60,000 nt of DNA, taken from the NCBI GenBank assembly GCA_030704615.1, contig CM060731.1, positions 60,804,756 through 60,864,755 on the forward strand. Direction: 5' to 3'. Positions within the stretch are counted from its first letter, which is position 1; each line of letters opens with the position of its first letter. The position numbers and the translations under genes are program-made. Shown in pieces: positions 10,801-23,329 of the stretch. This stretch comes from Takakia lepidozioides. Taxonomy: Eukaryota; Streptophyta; Takakiopsida; Takakiales; Takakiaceae. Below the pieces are notes generated by a model. That model was not told the DNA's origin, ran no database searches, and saw only the letters and a program-made list of their open reading frames with translations.

Positions 10801-13740
10801 AATTGTGTGATTCATCTCAATAAAGTGCAAAGGCTAAATGGAAATTATCATCATCATTTGGAATTTAGTGACACCTAAATGATTAATCAATTAAAATTTT
10901 CATCAGACATTGTGGTAGGCTAGACTTATTTTATCTGGGGTATCCCTTTTAGTACTTACTACTAATCCGTCACCCATTCCCTTTGGGTATCCACTGGTCC
11001 CTTGGGTTTCTGGACAAGAAAGCTTTATTTTTTATATATATCTTTAAGGGAAACAACTTGGAGCCACAGCTCACAAATCAGGCCCTTTAAGAGGAAAAAA
11101 TAACCTCTTTCAGAATAACCTTGCCGCGAAGGTTTTTGCAGTTTTTGAATGGGACACCACCCAAGGGAAGGGGGAGAAGAACATACCACAGCCATCAAGG
11201 TAGCTGGATTTGACCCCAGAATCATCTGGGTGGCACTAATTGCACTATCCACGGACTGTTGGTGAAGCTTTATATTGGCACACATAGAGGGAAGTAGGGG
11301 GTTTCCATGGGTCGTCTTGGTACAACCCAAAATGACCTATTGTGTATGTTGCTTGTCTGTAGTTAGATAATGTCGGATCGTTCTATGAGAATCACCGCGG
11401 TGAAGGCAGAGAATGAAACACACATGAAACACACAGCTGACTCTCCCAAGAACTTTGAACCTTGCGTGGTTATTTTGGGCATTCGGGCAGACATAAAAAT
11501 TGATGACGTACGAAACGTGGCAATGATGACGTGGCATTATGGCACCCTATACACGCTCCATGTTAAACTAGCTCTCCACCTTAGGTGGTCACTAGAATTT
11601 TTGGTCCAAGCCCGGGAATATCTTTTCCAAGAGAGAAACAAGGTAGGGGATGGGAGCCCTTTTACTCCCATTAACAGGTTAAAAGTTAAAATAAAAGGTT
11701 TAGCTAAAATTACAGCTAACATTCATGCACTCTCACATAAATTAGTTGTGCTAATCATAAGCAGTAGTTAAGGTCCTAAGACCAAGTTGGAGGCAGTAAT
11801 CAAAACATGTCTTTAATATGACAAAAGAAACAATGCTGCTCTTCAAGTGAGTGTCAGCCCACTAAATGCTTCCAATGCAAAACAAGGAAGGTTACTAAAT
11901 GCTGCATGTTCTTCTTAACATAACTTAGAGGCCCCTCTGGGATACAGGCCTCCTGGTTGTATGCTTAACAATTTAGCAGTCAGTTGTAATTTTGCAAAGC
12001 ATTTGCAGAGAGCATGCAATGGAAGAACTTGTGGCCCATACACTCCGATCTCATACAAAAGGCATATCGCGACGTAATGAAATACATAATAGTGCATTGG
12101 AGATGTAATTTCGAGCAGAAAATTCAGCCTTGAACATGGATACCGTGACATAATAAAAATACAGCGTGGGCAGAAAACTCGTCGTTCATTATACCACCGT
12201 TATACCACCCATATGATATTGCTAATAAGGTTATCATGAAGACCCATCCACCTCTGCACTTCCACTTCAAGAGAGAGAGAGAGAGAAATAGATAGTGTAC
12301 AGGCGGGCCTGAAACATAGGGGGATCCCATGCCGATGGCCCCTTGCCGTTCCCATTGGTGCACCTTGTCCTTCCATCTCCCTCTCCTCTTGCACTCCCTC
12401 GATCCTGCCATCTCTTACGCTGGACCCTCCCTCTCTTCCCAAGCTCCCTCTTTGGCTATTATAGCTTGCCAAAATGACCTCACCGTACCTGTAGGACCTC
12501 CTCCAATCTAGAACCTTCCTTAGCGAACTTTGGCATGCATTCCTTATTATGGGCCACATGCCACTTTCACATAGCATATAGTAACAATGTGGGGCCCGCA
12601 AGCTATAGCCACTTTGGACAGCTTAATAGACGTCCAATATTCTTTGCTTAATCTATTTTTGAAACGATTCGGGTACATATTCAAACTTGCCAACAGTGAC
12701 CCATCACCTGTAGGTAAGTCTTACACAAACTTATCTACTTGCTAATTCAGAGATTCAGATCAGAGATAAGTTTGAATAAAGTGCCAAGTAGCACTTTTCC
12801 TTAGCAGATCCACATGCCAGGATGTTATTGCTCAGATCTATTGACGAGTTAAAAAGCACAAAAACACAGCCTGGTTCAATATGAGTCATCAAGTTTCAAG
12901 GCAGGGCTGAGGACACTTTCCAGGTCTCTCAAAAGCAATGGCTCATCGCAGAGAGTTTGTGCAGGTCCACCGAGGCAAATGCTCATTACATCTCCTCCCA
13001 AGAATGAGGACATTGTGCAGGGCAGCAGAGCCAACCCAGTATAAGGTGATTACAATAACAAGTAAAAATAAGTAAACATTTCTTCTTCTGCAACTTCAAT
13101 CCATGGTGAAGGGTTAAGATATCCAAAGGGGGAAGGTAGAGATTAAAACACAGGATATATATACCATTGCAGAAATGTGAACAGCTGCAAGTGTGAATGA
13201 TGGGGGCAGATGTCAGTAGGACAAAACAAACATTGTGGTTGTGCAGTGATGATGAGTGTTGTCTTGTTGTATTGTGACAGTGAGCACTGAGCAGAGCCAT
13301 GCAAGACACAGACACTGTAGCTTAGGTGGGTAGTAGGTAGCTCACAGTTTGGGTCCCCACAAACAAGAAAGAAAGAGGGTGTACCTCCTAGTTGTGGAAG
13401 AGAGGAGAGAGAGAGAGAGGGAGAGGGGGATGCCAGGAATCCAGGGAGCATCATCCGAGTGCCATCCCAGTAGGCATCGCACAAGTACGAGTCCCTGGCG
13501 ACAGAGAAAAGCGGGGGAAAACAGAAAGGGGAGGATTGTTGTACTGCAAAGTCTGAGAGCTTTGAATGCGCAATCAAAACCATCAGTGGGGCGGAGGGAG
13601 TCCTTGATATCCGTCCTGGATGCATGCCGCAACGATGTGAATGGCAACAATGCAAGGAGCAGAGAACCCAACAGGGCACGACCGGTCTGGCCAATGCCTC
13701 CATGGCGTCGTGCACCCCAAGAGAAATTCATCAGCACACC
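7835..13740. other. Long intergenic stretch, no recognisable gene
   Basis: No protein family was recognised in any frame. The first few hundred bases are probably the 3' untranslated region of the PPR gene. An open frame of about 88 codons on the plus strand (about 9961-10227) has no identifiable homologue. 10500-10950 is AT-rich with poly-T runs. A (GA)n run is at 12271-12286 and another GA-rich run is near 13400. The dispersed repeat at 11332-11610 is listed separately. Confidence 0.5.
11332..11610 (+). repeat. Copy of the 3.1-3.7 kb dispersed repeat
   Basis: It shares gacctattgtgt.tg.tgct, taatgtcggat and ctgactctcccaagaac with 3070-3250, and gggcat.c.ggcaga, gatgacgtgg and ggca.tatggcaccctatac with 3394-3712. 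The two blocks are in the same order and spaced closer together here, so they are parts of one element. Confidence 0.55.
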
Positions 13741-13754
13741 TGCGACTTGATTAC

Positions 13755-13776
13755 GCATTAATCTTGAGATTAATGC
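13755..13776. promoter_or_regulatory. 22-bp inverted repeat upstream of the VIT-family gene
   Basis: Ten-base arms GCATTAATCT and AGATTAATGC are separated by two bases, about 340 bp before the ATG at 14112. ATTAAT/ATTA cores are typical of homeodomain-type sites, so a dimeric regulator site is possible. Only the symmetry is seen directly. Confidence 0.3.
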
Positions 13777-14111
13777 TGGCGCGTGTGTGCCACGAGCCTA
13801 GCTGTTTCCTTGGGCTTGTGGGGGCCGTCAGATTTCTGAGTTTGACGGTAGAGCGCTTATATGCTTTACAATCCTCGTCCCCCGTGCCAGGCACACTCCT
13901 CAGAGAGACCTCTACTCACCCTGCTGGAACAGCACACTCCTCGAGCTCATTCCGCTGGAGCAGCACACTCCTATGTCTTTGTGCTCCTCCTGCTATCTGG
14001 GAAGTTGTGGGTGAAGAGGAGGTACCGCTCATGTGAACTGCTGATCGGAGCCTGGACCCTCTCACAGTTCTTTCTCTCCTTCTATCATTGAAATACAAAG
14101 GAGCTCCCAAA

Positions 14112-15468
14112 ATGGGTGTACCCATTGCAGACCAAAACACTAAGCTGACCACATCTAGCCGCTTAGTTGCCGTCTACTCGGAGGAGCAGCAGCTTCAGCT
14201 AGCGAGTGGTGGGAAGTTCGGATGGGACGTTGCAGAACAAGCCAGATCCACATGGGACGTCGAAGCTCGACCCATTGCTGATTTGTCGCCTAAGTTCGAC
14301 GATGTCGATGAAGAAACTCACTACTCCCATAGATCACCGTGGCTTCGAGCTCTAGTCCTGGGTGCCAATGACGGCTTGGTGTCGATTGCGTCGCTGATGT
14401 TGGGTGTTGGAGCTCTGAAGTATGAAAGGAAGGCTATGATGATGAGTGGGGTTGCGGGCCTTGTTGCTGGAGCCTGCAGCATGGCAATCGGGGAATTTGT
14501 GTCGGTGTTCTCGCAGCGCGACACAGAGCTTGCTGACATTGAGAAAGAGCGAAAGGTACTCACGCACACTTCACTCAGTCAGGGTGTCCTTGTCTCACAT
14601 GTATTCCTGTTGCACGCTCGAGAGTTGGACGACTATGGCTCCCAGATATCAAACTTAATTTCTGCGTCACTGGTAGAGACTCAAGAGTCTTCATTTCTTC
14701 TGCATGTACGATCATGCAGCACGTGATAAATCCCCCAGGTGCTCTGTGTAGCCGAGCTGAATGTCTAGACTCAATGTTCCCCTGCAAGCCTTTGCTGAAA
14801 TGTATCATGCTTTGCACACCAGGAACACATGAATGGGCCAGATGCTGAGGCTCGAGAACTTGAGGAGCTGACTCAGATCTATGTTGGGCGAGGGTTGAGT
14901 TACTTCCTAGCTAAGCAGGTACAACATCGCGCAGTTTTTCTTCACTGATCTGTTCGGATTTGGCTGCCAATTTGTTTCTCTCGGTGCTTCAAGTATTATC
15001 GTCTGCCCCATTCCCACCGTATCTGACCTTTAGTGAGAGTAGAGGTCCCCGAGTCGTCTTGTAATGTTGCTTGAGATTGCATTTCAAACCACTGTCTCAA
15101 TGCTTTTCTCCCAGGTGGCAGTAGAGCTGTCGAAAGTAGACGCCCTGAAGGCCCATGCACGTGATGAGCTTGGGATAGACTTGGATGAGCTCTCCAATCC
15201 AATGCAGGCAGCATTGGCGTCAGCAATCGCATTTGCATCGGGTGGGGGGGTACCCCTTCTAGCAGGATCCTTCATATCCAGCTACAGATACAGGCTTGCT
15301 TCCGTTGCAGCTGCATCTTTAGTAGCCCTTGCGGCTTTTGGAGCCATTGGAGCACGCCTTGGAGGTGCTAACATGTTCAAAGCAGCTTTGCGAGTCCTGG
15401 TAGGGGGAGTGCTAGCCATGCTGATTACTTTCGGGGTCCTTCACCTTTTTGGGATTGCGGGCCTTTAA
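14112..15468 (+). CDS. VIT/CCC1-family vacuolar iron (manganese) transporter, three exons
   Basis: Exons 14112-14555, 14823-14918 and 15115-15468, with GT-AG borders (aaag/gtactc, acaccag/GAA, gcag/gtacaa, tcccag/GTG) all in phase 0, encode 297 residues. An acidic N-terminal tail of about 75 residues precedes TM1-2: WLRALVLGANDGLVS (D87 conserved) and GLVAGACSMAIGEFVSV (M124, E128 conserved). A charged linker with EARELEELTQIYVGRGL and DALKAHARDELGID follows, then NPMQAALASAIAF, GGGVPLLAGSF and a Gly-rich last TM pair. Such proteins move Fe2+ or Mn2+ out of the cytosol by proton antiport, in plants into the vacuole. The linker and the GARLGGA..FKAALRVLVGG end look more like bacterial COG1814 proteins than the short plant nodulin-21-like VTLs; this is recalled, not computed. 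The start was chosen at the first ATG in frame. Confidence 0.9.
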
Positions 15469-18063
15469 GGTCTTGCACTTCTTCTGCGAACAACGTGGAA
15501 CATGCTAGCAGGAAGGAAAGCATAGTGTGTACCTCACAGATTGACTAGTTGTTTCTATCAATTTGATTCCTCTTACGCGACTCCCCTTGAAGCTCACTTC
15601 AACTGCTACTACCAAAGCCTGAGTGGTTACTGGTATGCAGAAAGTGCTGCGAAATGGCAATGTGGCTCTGAGTGTGGTCCTTGCAAATGCAAGATCGCAA
15701 CAGCTGATTTTGTCTTGTATATAATTCCGTCGAATTTCAACCACTGTTGATACAGCTTACTCCATCTGCCTGTGCCTTCTCTCTTCTGCAAATCTGTTGA
15801 AGCTCTCACACGATGAGCATGCATCTGTAAAGCATCTCAGATCTCAGCAAGGGGTTCATGGATGGCCGAACTATTATCACTCACGGGGATGGGCTGCTTT
15901 CAACGTTCAGCGAATCTACAGACTGAGTAAAATATCCTCTTCTGACGAGCAGAGGGCTGAACCCCTAAAAGCGCGACAGCTTTTCACCCTCCCCTGCAAA
16001 ATCTGCACTCCGGCTACCTTTTCAATCTTCACAAATAATTCGGAAAGTAGTGAACTCAGCTCACATGTCTGGAAAGTGAAGATTTTGTCACTACAATTAT
16101 TACCTGCCACACTACTGTGAAAGTCTTTCTAACAAATTGGTGTAGCTGCATGGACCAAGGTTCCAACCCCAGGAGCAAATGGAACTTAAACTTCTGTTAC
16201 TGGACCAGATCTTAATCCTTCTGTGTGTCGAAGCTCATCTTGGCACAGAATGGATTCACTGCCTTCTCTAGGTTAGCTGAATATTTGTGAAGTACAGCTT
16301 ACTATACTTCACTTCCAATGAGCTTCGAAACCGCAATGCATAATGCTAGGCTGAGCACACACAGCAGCTTGCCGTTGAGTATACTGTTGGAGGGACCTTG
16401 AAGGAAAGGAGGAGAGAAAGAAAGCTGGACCACATTAGCAAGAACCAACAACAAAATGTGGATGACTGCAGTAAAAAATCACCAAAGAACAAGCATCATG
16501 ATTATCAACATTCAAGTGTGCCTTCATGATTAGTGAAACAAAAGGGTATGCATCTGTACTCCTGTAACAATCCACACAGGATAAAAATCTGAAAAGTATT
16601 TCTCAGGGGAAAACCGAGGCTTGTCTCTGTTCCTTGTGAGGAAAGAAAGTGGGTGTGGCACTTTGAAATAGGTTTATAGGTCTGGGCAGCCATCAGGATT
16701 CCAGATAATCTTGCTGCTGCCCTCTGGCGGGAAGACATTCAAAGCCTAGGATTATTGGAATCCTGCCAAAGATCATTCCCATCCCCTCCCCCTTCACCTA
16801 AGAATAGCCTCGAGGGTGTGGGGCTTTCTGCTGATCGCACCCCAACCTTCTGACCATGTTTGACTGCCTGCTTAGATTGTGTGTTCTGACAGGGTGATCA
16901 CCAAGTACCTTTTCACAATTGTTCAAAATCCATCTCTGGATCCATTGATCAAATGTGTCTTGCCCACGTTGTCCTGTACTGTAGGGGGCTTCTCATCATT
17001 CCACCCTGCAAATACACCGATTGTCTCTAGAACAGAATTTTTGAATGCTCTGTTACCCTCCTTCACATGATAGGGTCAAGAAGCTGAGCTAAAGCTAGCT
17101 TCGGCAACAACTGCAAGCCTCAAGCAGAAAAGTGCCTCGTCCAAAGATTGTTAAGCAGCATGTCCATGTCAAACCTATCCCTCCAGGTAAGCGAGTCTGC
17201 TTCTCTTGGATTCAGCAAGCTCCAACTGCTCTTTCAGGAGTGGAATGTCATTATTCAACTTCAGCCGCCGTAACTTTTCTGTATCACACTGCATAGATGC
17301 CCTCCGGCACGCTCCTATGCTGCCTGTAACATTGAGGTACCAGCTCAGTATTCCAAATAAGACCGGATGATCTGAAAAGTACAACCCTACCCATCTCAAG
17401 ACCAAGGCATAACCCCAACCAAGTAGGGCTTGCACCTATTGCCGTAGTCGAGCCACAGAACCTTACGCAATGCTTAGGATTGCCGAAACCAACAAGGATT
17501 ATGTCAGGACTCCGGAGCTCTTGTACCTGTTAGTGCCTCTTCAACCCTTTTCTCAGATGCATTTGGAAACGTTTCAACAACCAATGATACCGTGAGTTAA
17601 GTATCTGCGCAGGGAGGGTGCCCTCTAAGGACAACAGTGTCTGGTAGTAAATATCTACTCCCAGGGGAGTAAACATTCAGTCTCTCCACTCAACACTGAG
17701 ATCCAGGAGGTTGAATAATACTGGCACGTTGCGGATGTGGGTGATGAAGGTGATCGCTGCCCAAACCATATGGTATTGCTGCCTGCTGCACCGCACTTTA
17801 CACACACCTGTCCCAGCATTCACATACTTCACTGCCATTTCACCCCTCTCGGGGTTGGACAAGATCCACCAGAGGTCAAAACAAAAATAATTTCTCAAAA
17901 GTGTAAATAGGGAGAAAATCCAACTCCTACTAAGAAGAAGAATGACCAGGGGGCAGAAGGGGCTATGCGGTTAAGTCCATGCACAAAGGGGAAGAGGCTT
18001 GGATAGGGAACAAGGCATGATAGGAGAAATAGATCAGGAGGAGGTAAATACGGCACATGTCTC
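15469..18063. other. Intergenic, no recognisable gene
   Basis: The first few hundred bases are likely the 3' untranslated region of the VIT-family gene. No frame resembles a known protein and no strong repeat was noticed. Confidence 0.45.
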
Positions 18064-18501
18064 ATGCCTCAATCAAGTGCTTTGAGGCACCCCGGTGATA
18101 GTATCCTCACCTTCTTCACCAAGGCTCTCTATGACTCATGCCTCAAAGCACTATCCAAAGCCAAAGCCCCTGGCCCTGAACTCATCCCAAATGCTTTACT
18201 TCAAGCACTTGATGCTCATTTTCACTCTCTTCTATTCAAAAATTTTCAACTTTGTTACCGCCTCCTGCGCGTCCCCCCATCATGGAAGCATAGCTGTACT
18301 ATCCTCCTATATAAAAAAGGAGACCCCACCAATATCGGTAATCACCGCCCTATAGCCTTGGCTAACACCATATATAAACTCTTCACTGGCACGCTAACTA
18401 CGATGCTCTCCAGTCATTTGCCAACACCACTGCTTTCTTGCTTCCTACTGTTTACATGGTCAACTCCCTTGCTAGAAAGGAAAAAACACAGGGGTTGGTA
18501 G
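18064..18501 (+). mobile_element. LINE (non-LTR) reverse transcriptase fragment
   Basis: The 145-codon frame contains hallmark words of plant LINE reverse transcriptases: SKAKAPGPELIPNALLQ, then PPSWKHSCTILLYKKGDPT, then NIGNHRPIALANTIYKLFT. These are RT motifs 0 to 2 (fingers). The frame loses similarity after about codon 120, before the FADD catalytic block, so the copy is truncated at both ends and cannot be active. Confidence 0.85.
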
Positions 18502-18904
18502 TAAAGCAACAGGTAGGATGGACAAAACAGACACATACGTAGATCAAATCGTTAGCCGTCTCCCCTCCAACAGAGAAGTGTGAAGGCCATCCTCTTTCTA
18601 TGCCACAGATGCTTTGACCTTGCGGTAAAAAGCCAATTGAATATTACCCGCCAGATTTGTGACAATCTCAGTCTGAAACTGCCATACATCCCCATATCCG
18701 ATGATCTCGAGGGAGAGGGGGAGTGAGAGAACCTTGGACAGAAGCCACGCAAGAAGCCAGGCCGTGCTCGCCAAAATTCAAGAGGAGACTCTCATGTATA
18801 GCGCTGGTCACAACGGCAGGACTGAGAGTAGCATTCACCCATTTTTGCCCACGCCACACCATCTCCAACACGAGGTATCTGTTCTTGAACAACACCATAG
18901 CTCC

Positions 18905-19606
18905 TCACCCACACTCTCCCCATGCTAACTTCGTGGAGACAGTTCTCTCAGAAACGCTTTGGACGGGTGTTTCCAGGCTAAAAATAGTAAATGCAAAGTA
19001 AGAAAAATACATGAATTGCCAAGTGAAGAGCCGCCACCAATTTGCCACCATGCTGCAGTTCTCTTCGTCTCTCTCGTTCTCTCGAGTTTTGCTGTGGTCT
19101 TCGCGCATAGTGACGATGGAGCGCAATACGCAAGCCAAACTTGGAGAAGCCCTAGCTTTCCTTAGAGAGTAAAGCGGACATCGGGGTGTGAGGGGTTCAC
19201 AGAGATGGTGCAGAAGTTGGTGCTTCTTCAATTCGGAGAAGCAGGCGAGGTTCCGGAGGTTGTGAGAAGAGCTCAAAATCTGTTGAAGTCGCCGGTCCTC
19301 CTCCGACAATTCCATGAGCTCTATATGCCCCCACATGTTATCCTGAGGAAGAGGAAGGCAGAAAGAGATAGCGAGGAAGAACGTAGCAAGGCACAGAACG
19401 TTGGACAAGTACATGCGTCTCGGGGTGAGCGTTTCTGCAGTTCTCGCGCAGCTTTGGCGACCTCGGTGCTCAACGACAGGATTGTGGAGGCCACAATCGG
19501 AGCTCGAGGCACTTGTAATTTGGCTCACTTCCCACTCCAACAGCATCGCATGGTTGTAACAGTATGGACTCAAAAAGGTGACCACTGGCACTTTCTACTA
19601 TACTGA
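18905..19606. other. Region with overlapping unidentified long ORFs on both strands
   Basis: A 228-codon frame on the minus strand (19591-18905) overlaps a 133-codon frame on the plus strand (19205-19606, MVQKLVLLQFGEAGEV...). A short plus-strand frame upstream begins at a CCACCATG context near 19045. None resembles a family I know. The plus-strand frame has a plausible charged, helical composition, and the minus-strand frame has LSEEDRRLQQILSSSHNL. I cannot decide which, if either, is coding. Confidence 0.25.
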
Positions 19607-21000
19607 GGCAGATAGCTTTTGGGCCTTGGAATATCAGTGTTCAAAGGACTTTGGCTCTATACAGCGTTGGAATACATGGCATGGTTCAGAGCAGCAGAAT
19701 CTTTTTCCAGCCCAAGGCCTATCTTTCACAAAACGTACAGGATAGGAACAAGCTGATCAACAGGCAGCCTCCTCATGGCTTACTACCTGTCTATCTTCTC
19801 CAAATCCCTCTCTGTGGCTGTGGTAAGCGTCGAGATTCACACCTTCAACAGGTTGAGATAGCAAGATGGGCTAGAGTAACAAAATATACTGGGCTGTTTC
19901 ATATAGGTACATACATACATACATATCCTATAAGAAACGAGTCCAAGGTTTACAGCTTAACATACATGCATTTGCTGGAACCAGACATAGCAGTAGCACT
20001 TAGAAGGGGTAGCAGATTGTATTTTCGAGGTTACCTTCCTATAAGCATGAGAGACTCTCCTATCGTCTCCGTCATAGCGCGATAAACTATAAGGGTTTAT
20101 TCGAGAAATCTCAACGAGCAGGGAATGGTCGCGTACGAGTGAAACAGTCCAACACATACAAGACACCCAAACACTTTGAAGACAAAAATGGGACGCTGAT
20201 GTACATTCGTAACAAAAGAATGTTGCAGCTAAACTTACTTAAACAGCACATCTCAGGTTAGGCACTAGGCCACCTGCCCTGCCCTAAGTGGCCAGCCAGC
20301 ATGGCTGCAAATCTTATCCACAGTTAATGAACGGCCAAGATACATCTCCAAAGAGAATGGAGATGAGAAGTACAAAAAACTTCACTTTACATTTCTTCTT
20401 ACCATGGTCATATTATTGGAACTTGTACCATACATTACCAATGTCACTTATCTCCTTGACCTTCGAAAGAACACTACAATGTTCAAGTGAACTTGTACAT
20501 ACAACAGAAAAATCTCCTCAAACTAATGCAAGATCACATGCCCTGTTTCTAAAAGGATGTTGAGGACTATCACAATGCCTTCAAACAAAATGGGCATAGA
20601 AGAAAGAGCATGTTGACAGAAGCAATCACAACCATGTGATTTTCAGGTAGCTGGATACTACACACACTTGCATACTACACAGGAAATATTGCCTGAGTAA
20701 GGCAAAGGACTTGCGAGTGCCTCCATGGTGCAACTTGAGGTCCCCTGCTTGCCAATACGCACGAGTTAATAGAGACCACCTAGTACTAGGAACAAAGTTT
20801 CTAGAGTTCCAAGAGGTCTAATATGTTGAGAGAACTGGTGCCAAAAGAAATGATATCATAGTTACCCAGGCAAGTAAGATACCCTAATCTATCTCTACAG
20901 TCTTCCGCCACCGAATCCATAGCTGCTGAAGAAACAGAGACAGATCAAGAGAATGTCCTCATAAGACAGGTAAACGAAGAGGGCGGCTTACATGACAAGG
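19607..21000. other. Non-coding, partly the CKS1 3' flank
   Basis: No protein family was recognised. The part near 20900-21000 is probably the 3' untranslated region of the minus-strand CKS1 gene. A (tacat)n-like run lies near 19908-19925. Confidence 0.4.
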
Positions 21001-22343
21001 TCAAGCCTTCATGCCTACAGGCTGCATTGGAGCAGCACTAGCTTGTGGCTGATTTTGCTGGTAATTAAGGGGCCTCCGAAACAGCATGATGTGGGGCTCA
21101 GGTCGGTGGATGGCATAGTGTACCCACCCACGTGACTGCTGCACTCCAATTCCCCGCCACTCAGCCTGTTCCCAGCACCAGCCCTTGGTGTTTACTAGCA
21201 AATTACATGAAATAAGATGAAATTGGGATAGGAAGAAAAGTCAATTGCGATCATAGTTGTAATTCAAGGAATTTAAGAAATGAGTTGATATGCAGCAATC
21301 AATGCCTGTAAGGCAGCTCTGATACCTGAAATCAAACAGAGATGTAAACACATACATCATTATGATGCCAAGCAGAAAATCATCTGAAGTGACCCCTTCA
21401 CAGAGTACATAATAGAATCTAGCACAATGCTTTGTCTGTGCCTAGTCAGGAAATCACTTGTGGCCAGGTAGCAACAGAAGGCACTTCCAGATCGACTGAG
21501 CCGCCCAGGAAGGCACTATGATTCGCCAGTAGTGAGCAAAAACACAATGCAAATGCAAACATACACTTCTCAGGCTCCAGGCATCAAGCCAGAACAGAAT
21601 GGGCATGTCACACAACGCTCACCTCAGACAGCAGACGGTTCTTGAGAAGCAGCTTTGCAGTGTCAGGAGGCAGCACCACATGCCTACAATACCATGACCA
21701 ATACCGCCAGCACGTTTTAGCACTTCAGCGCAACCGGCTTTTCCACTATACACGCAACTAGAATGACCTCACCTGACCATGGTTAACTCAATGCGCACGT
21801 TTAGTGTTGAAGGTTTCTCATCTGCAATCCTGCTAACGGTTTACCCACTTCTGTCACTCTGAGAATCAATTGGTCACCATTTCCAACCCTAACATCTGCT
21901 TTGATGAGGTCTAACTCCAACAACTTCAAACCTTCTGCCAGAGGTTATCGAAAACACAAACACGTCAAAGCATTGAAGGTTACTGGAAGTGTGATATCCC
22001 CAACACAAGCCTTCTGCATTCGCTCTAACTCTCAAATCAGAATGTTAGTTCTCCGCGACAATGAGACAGCCAGCAAAGATGACAATAAAGATGCAACAAG
22101 ACTCCAAGGAGTCAGACCACACAGGAAACGGACACAGGCACTTCCGTCCCTCCGCAAGACGCTATGAAGCATGCACAGCGCAAAAGGTTGAGCGCTTGTA
22201 GACATCACATCATCTCTATCTCTCTCACAGACAGAAACATACACACAAACTTACGATGCAGGATATCGATGTCAACAATGAGAAACATACCTGTACTCAT
22301 AAGTATCATCAAAGTACTTCTCGGAATACTGGATCTGCGGCAT
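21001..22343 (-). CDS. CKS1: CKS1, cyclin-dependent kinase regulatory subunit, three exons
   Basis: Exons on the minus strand are 22343-22291 ([17 protein letters not shown] plus AG), 21683-21623 ([20 protein letters not shown]) and 21165-21001 ([37 protein letters not shown], short Gln/Ala/Pro tail). Splice borders are ACAG/gtatgt, ttgtag/GCATG, GAG/gtgagc and aacag/GCTGAG. The Arg codon is split over the first intron. The 92-residue product is the normal plant CKS1 length. It docks on CDKs and, through its phosphate pocket (R18, S49, W52, R69 by position), recruits phosphorylated substrates. The HxPEPH hinge that controls strand exchange is present as HRPEPH. The upstream in-frame ATG at 22478 is less likely, since family members begin M.QIQYSEKY. 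The purine-rich 22344-22570 is probably 5' untranslated or promoter sequence. Confidence 0.96.
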
Positions 22344-22570
22344 TTCCTCCACGATGTCTTCCAGAGGGACGCTCTCCTTCGGCAGATTACGTTCACGTTC
22401 TCTAAGAAGTAATCCAACAGAACACTTCACACACCTCCGACACCTAACATGAACAAGGGAACAAGTCCTCCAACGCAAGGCCGGACAGCAGCTCAGAGAT
22501 CAAGATGTGCGGAACAACGGGCGGGGTAGAGAGACTAATAGAGTAGAGAGCAGACGAGAGACGAGAGACA

Positions 22571-23320
22571 AGGGGGAATTCAAAACTGGGTTGGAGAGAG
22601 GGTGGTACCTCCCCCCTTCACCAGGTACCCACCTCTTGAGTGAGTGCGGTAGGTGGGGTCCTAATGTACCGTTCACCAACTCTCAAGCACGTGGCAACCC
22701 CTCAATGGATGAACCGGGGACCAACCTCCTGCCTATTCGTCTCGAGAGACCTACAGGATAGGTCCATAGGCAAGGACCCGCCAAATACTGGCCTGTCATC
22801 TTCCACCGTGTGATCTGAGTAAGCGGACGCTACGATCAAAAGTATCAGGCATGTATGTGTGATATCTCTTGATACGATGTACGGTATTCCACGTGGCATA
22901 TTCCAGCCTCAGTGGTGTTGCAGTGTCACGCTTTGGAGGGTTCAAATTCCATATCTGATTATCGTGATTTTTGTCATTAAAAAAATTTGCATGGCACAAG
23001 GAAAAAATAACCTTGCAAAATAGCCATGGAGGCTTACAAAAGAGGCATCCCTTTGTAAACCGGGAGAACAACTCCAAGCGGCCTAAGAGGAAAACTATGA
23101 GAGAGGAAGTAGGTTGAAGAGTCCCAAGGAAGCAGGTGAGGTATGTGTCGGGCCAGGTGAGGTGTCAACAAACAAAATGCACATATAAATATCCAAAATG
23201 TCATAGTTAACTAGAAGTAGGTAATTTTAGTTACCCATGACTAAAACCATGACATATGCATGAAAAGCCAAAGACAAAGTAGGGATGGTGAACACCGTTG
23301 GAAACTAAAAACTGCCTCGT
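22571..23320. other. Intergenic, possible SINE-like trace
   Basis: No gene is seen. At 22898-22945 a pol III-like box A (agcctcagtgg) and box B (ggttcaaattcc) lie about 23 bases apart on the plus strand. This may be an old tRNA-derived fragment and is weak on its own. Confidence 0.3.
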
Positions 23321-23329
23321 TTCCTTTTA

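Noticed and set aside
14556-14726. VIT reading frame continuing to 14726 as a 212-codon protein
   Set aside because: The consensus donor at 14556 and in-phase exons at 14823 and 15115 restore the complete family domain. The extension is intron sequence.
22344-22478. N-terminal extension of CKS1 from an upstream in-frame ATG
   Set aside because: CKS1 proteins begin directly before QIQYSEKY. The extension is not conserved in the family and looks like 5' untranslated sequence.
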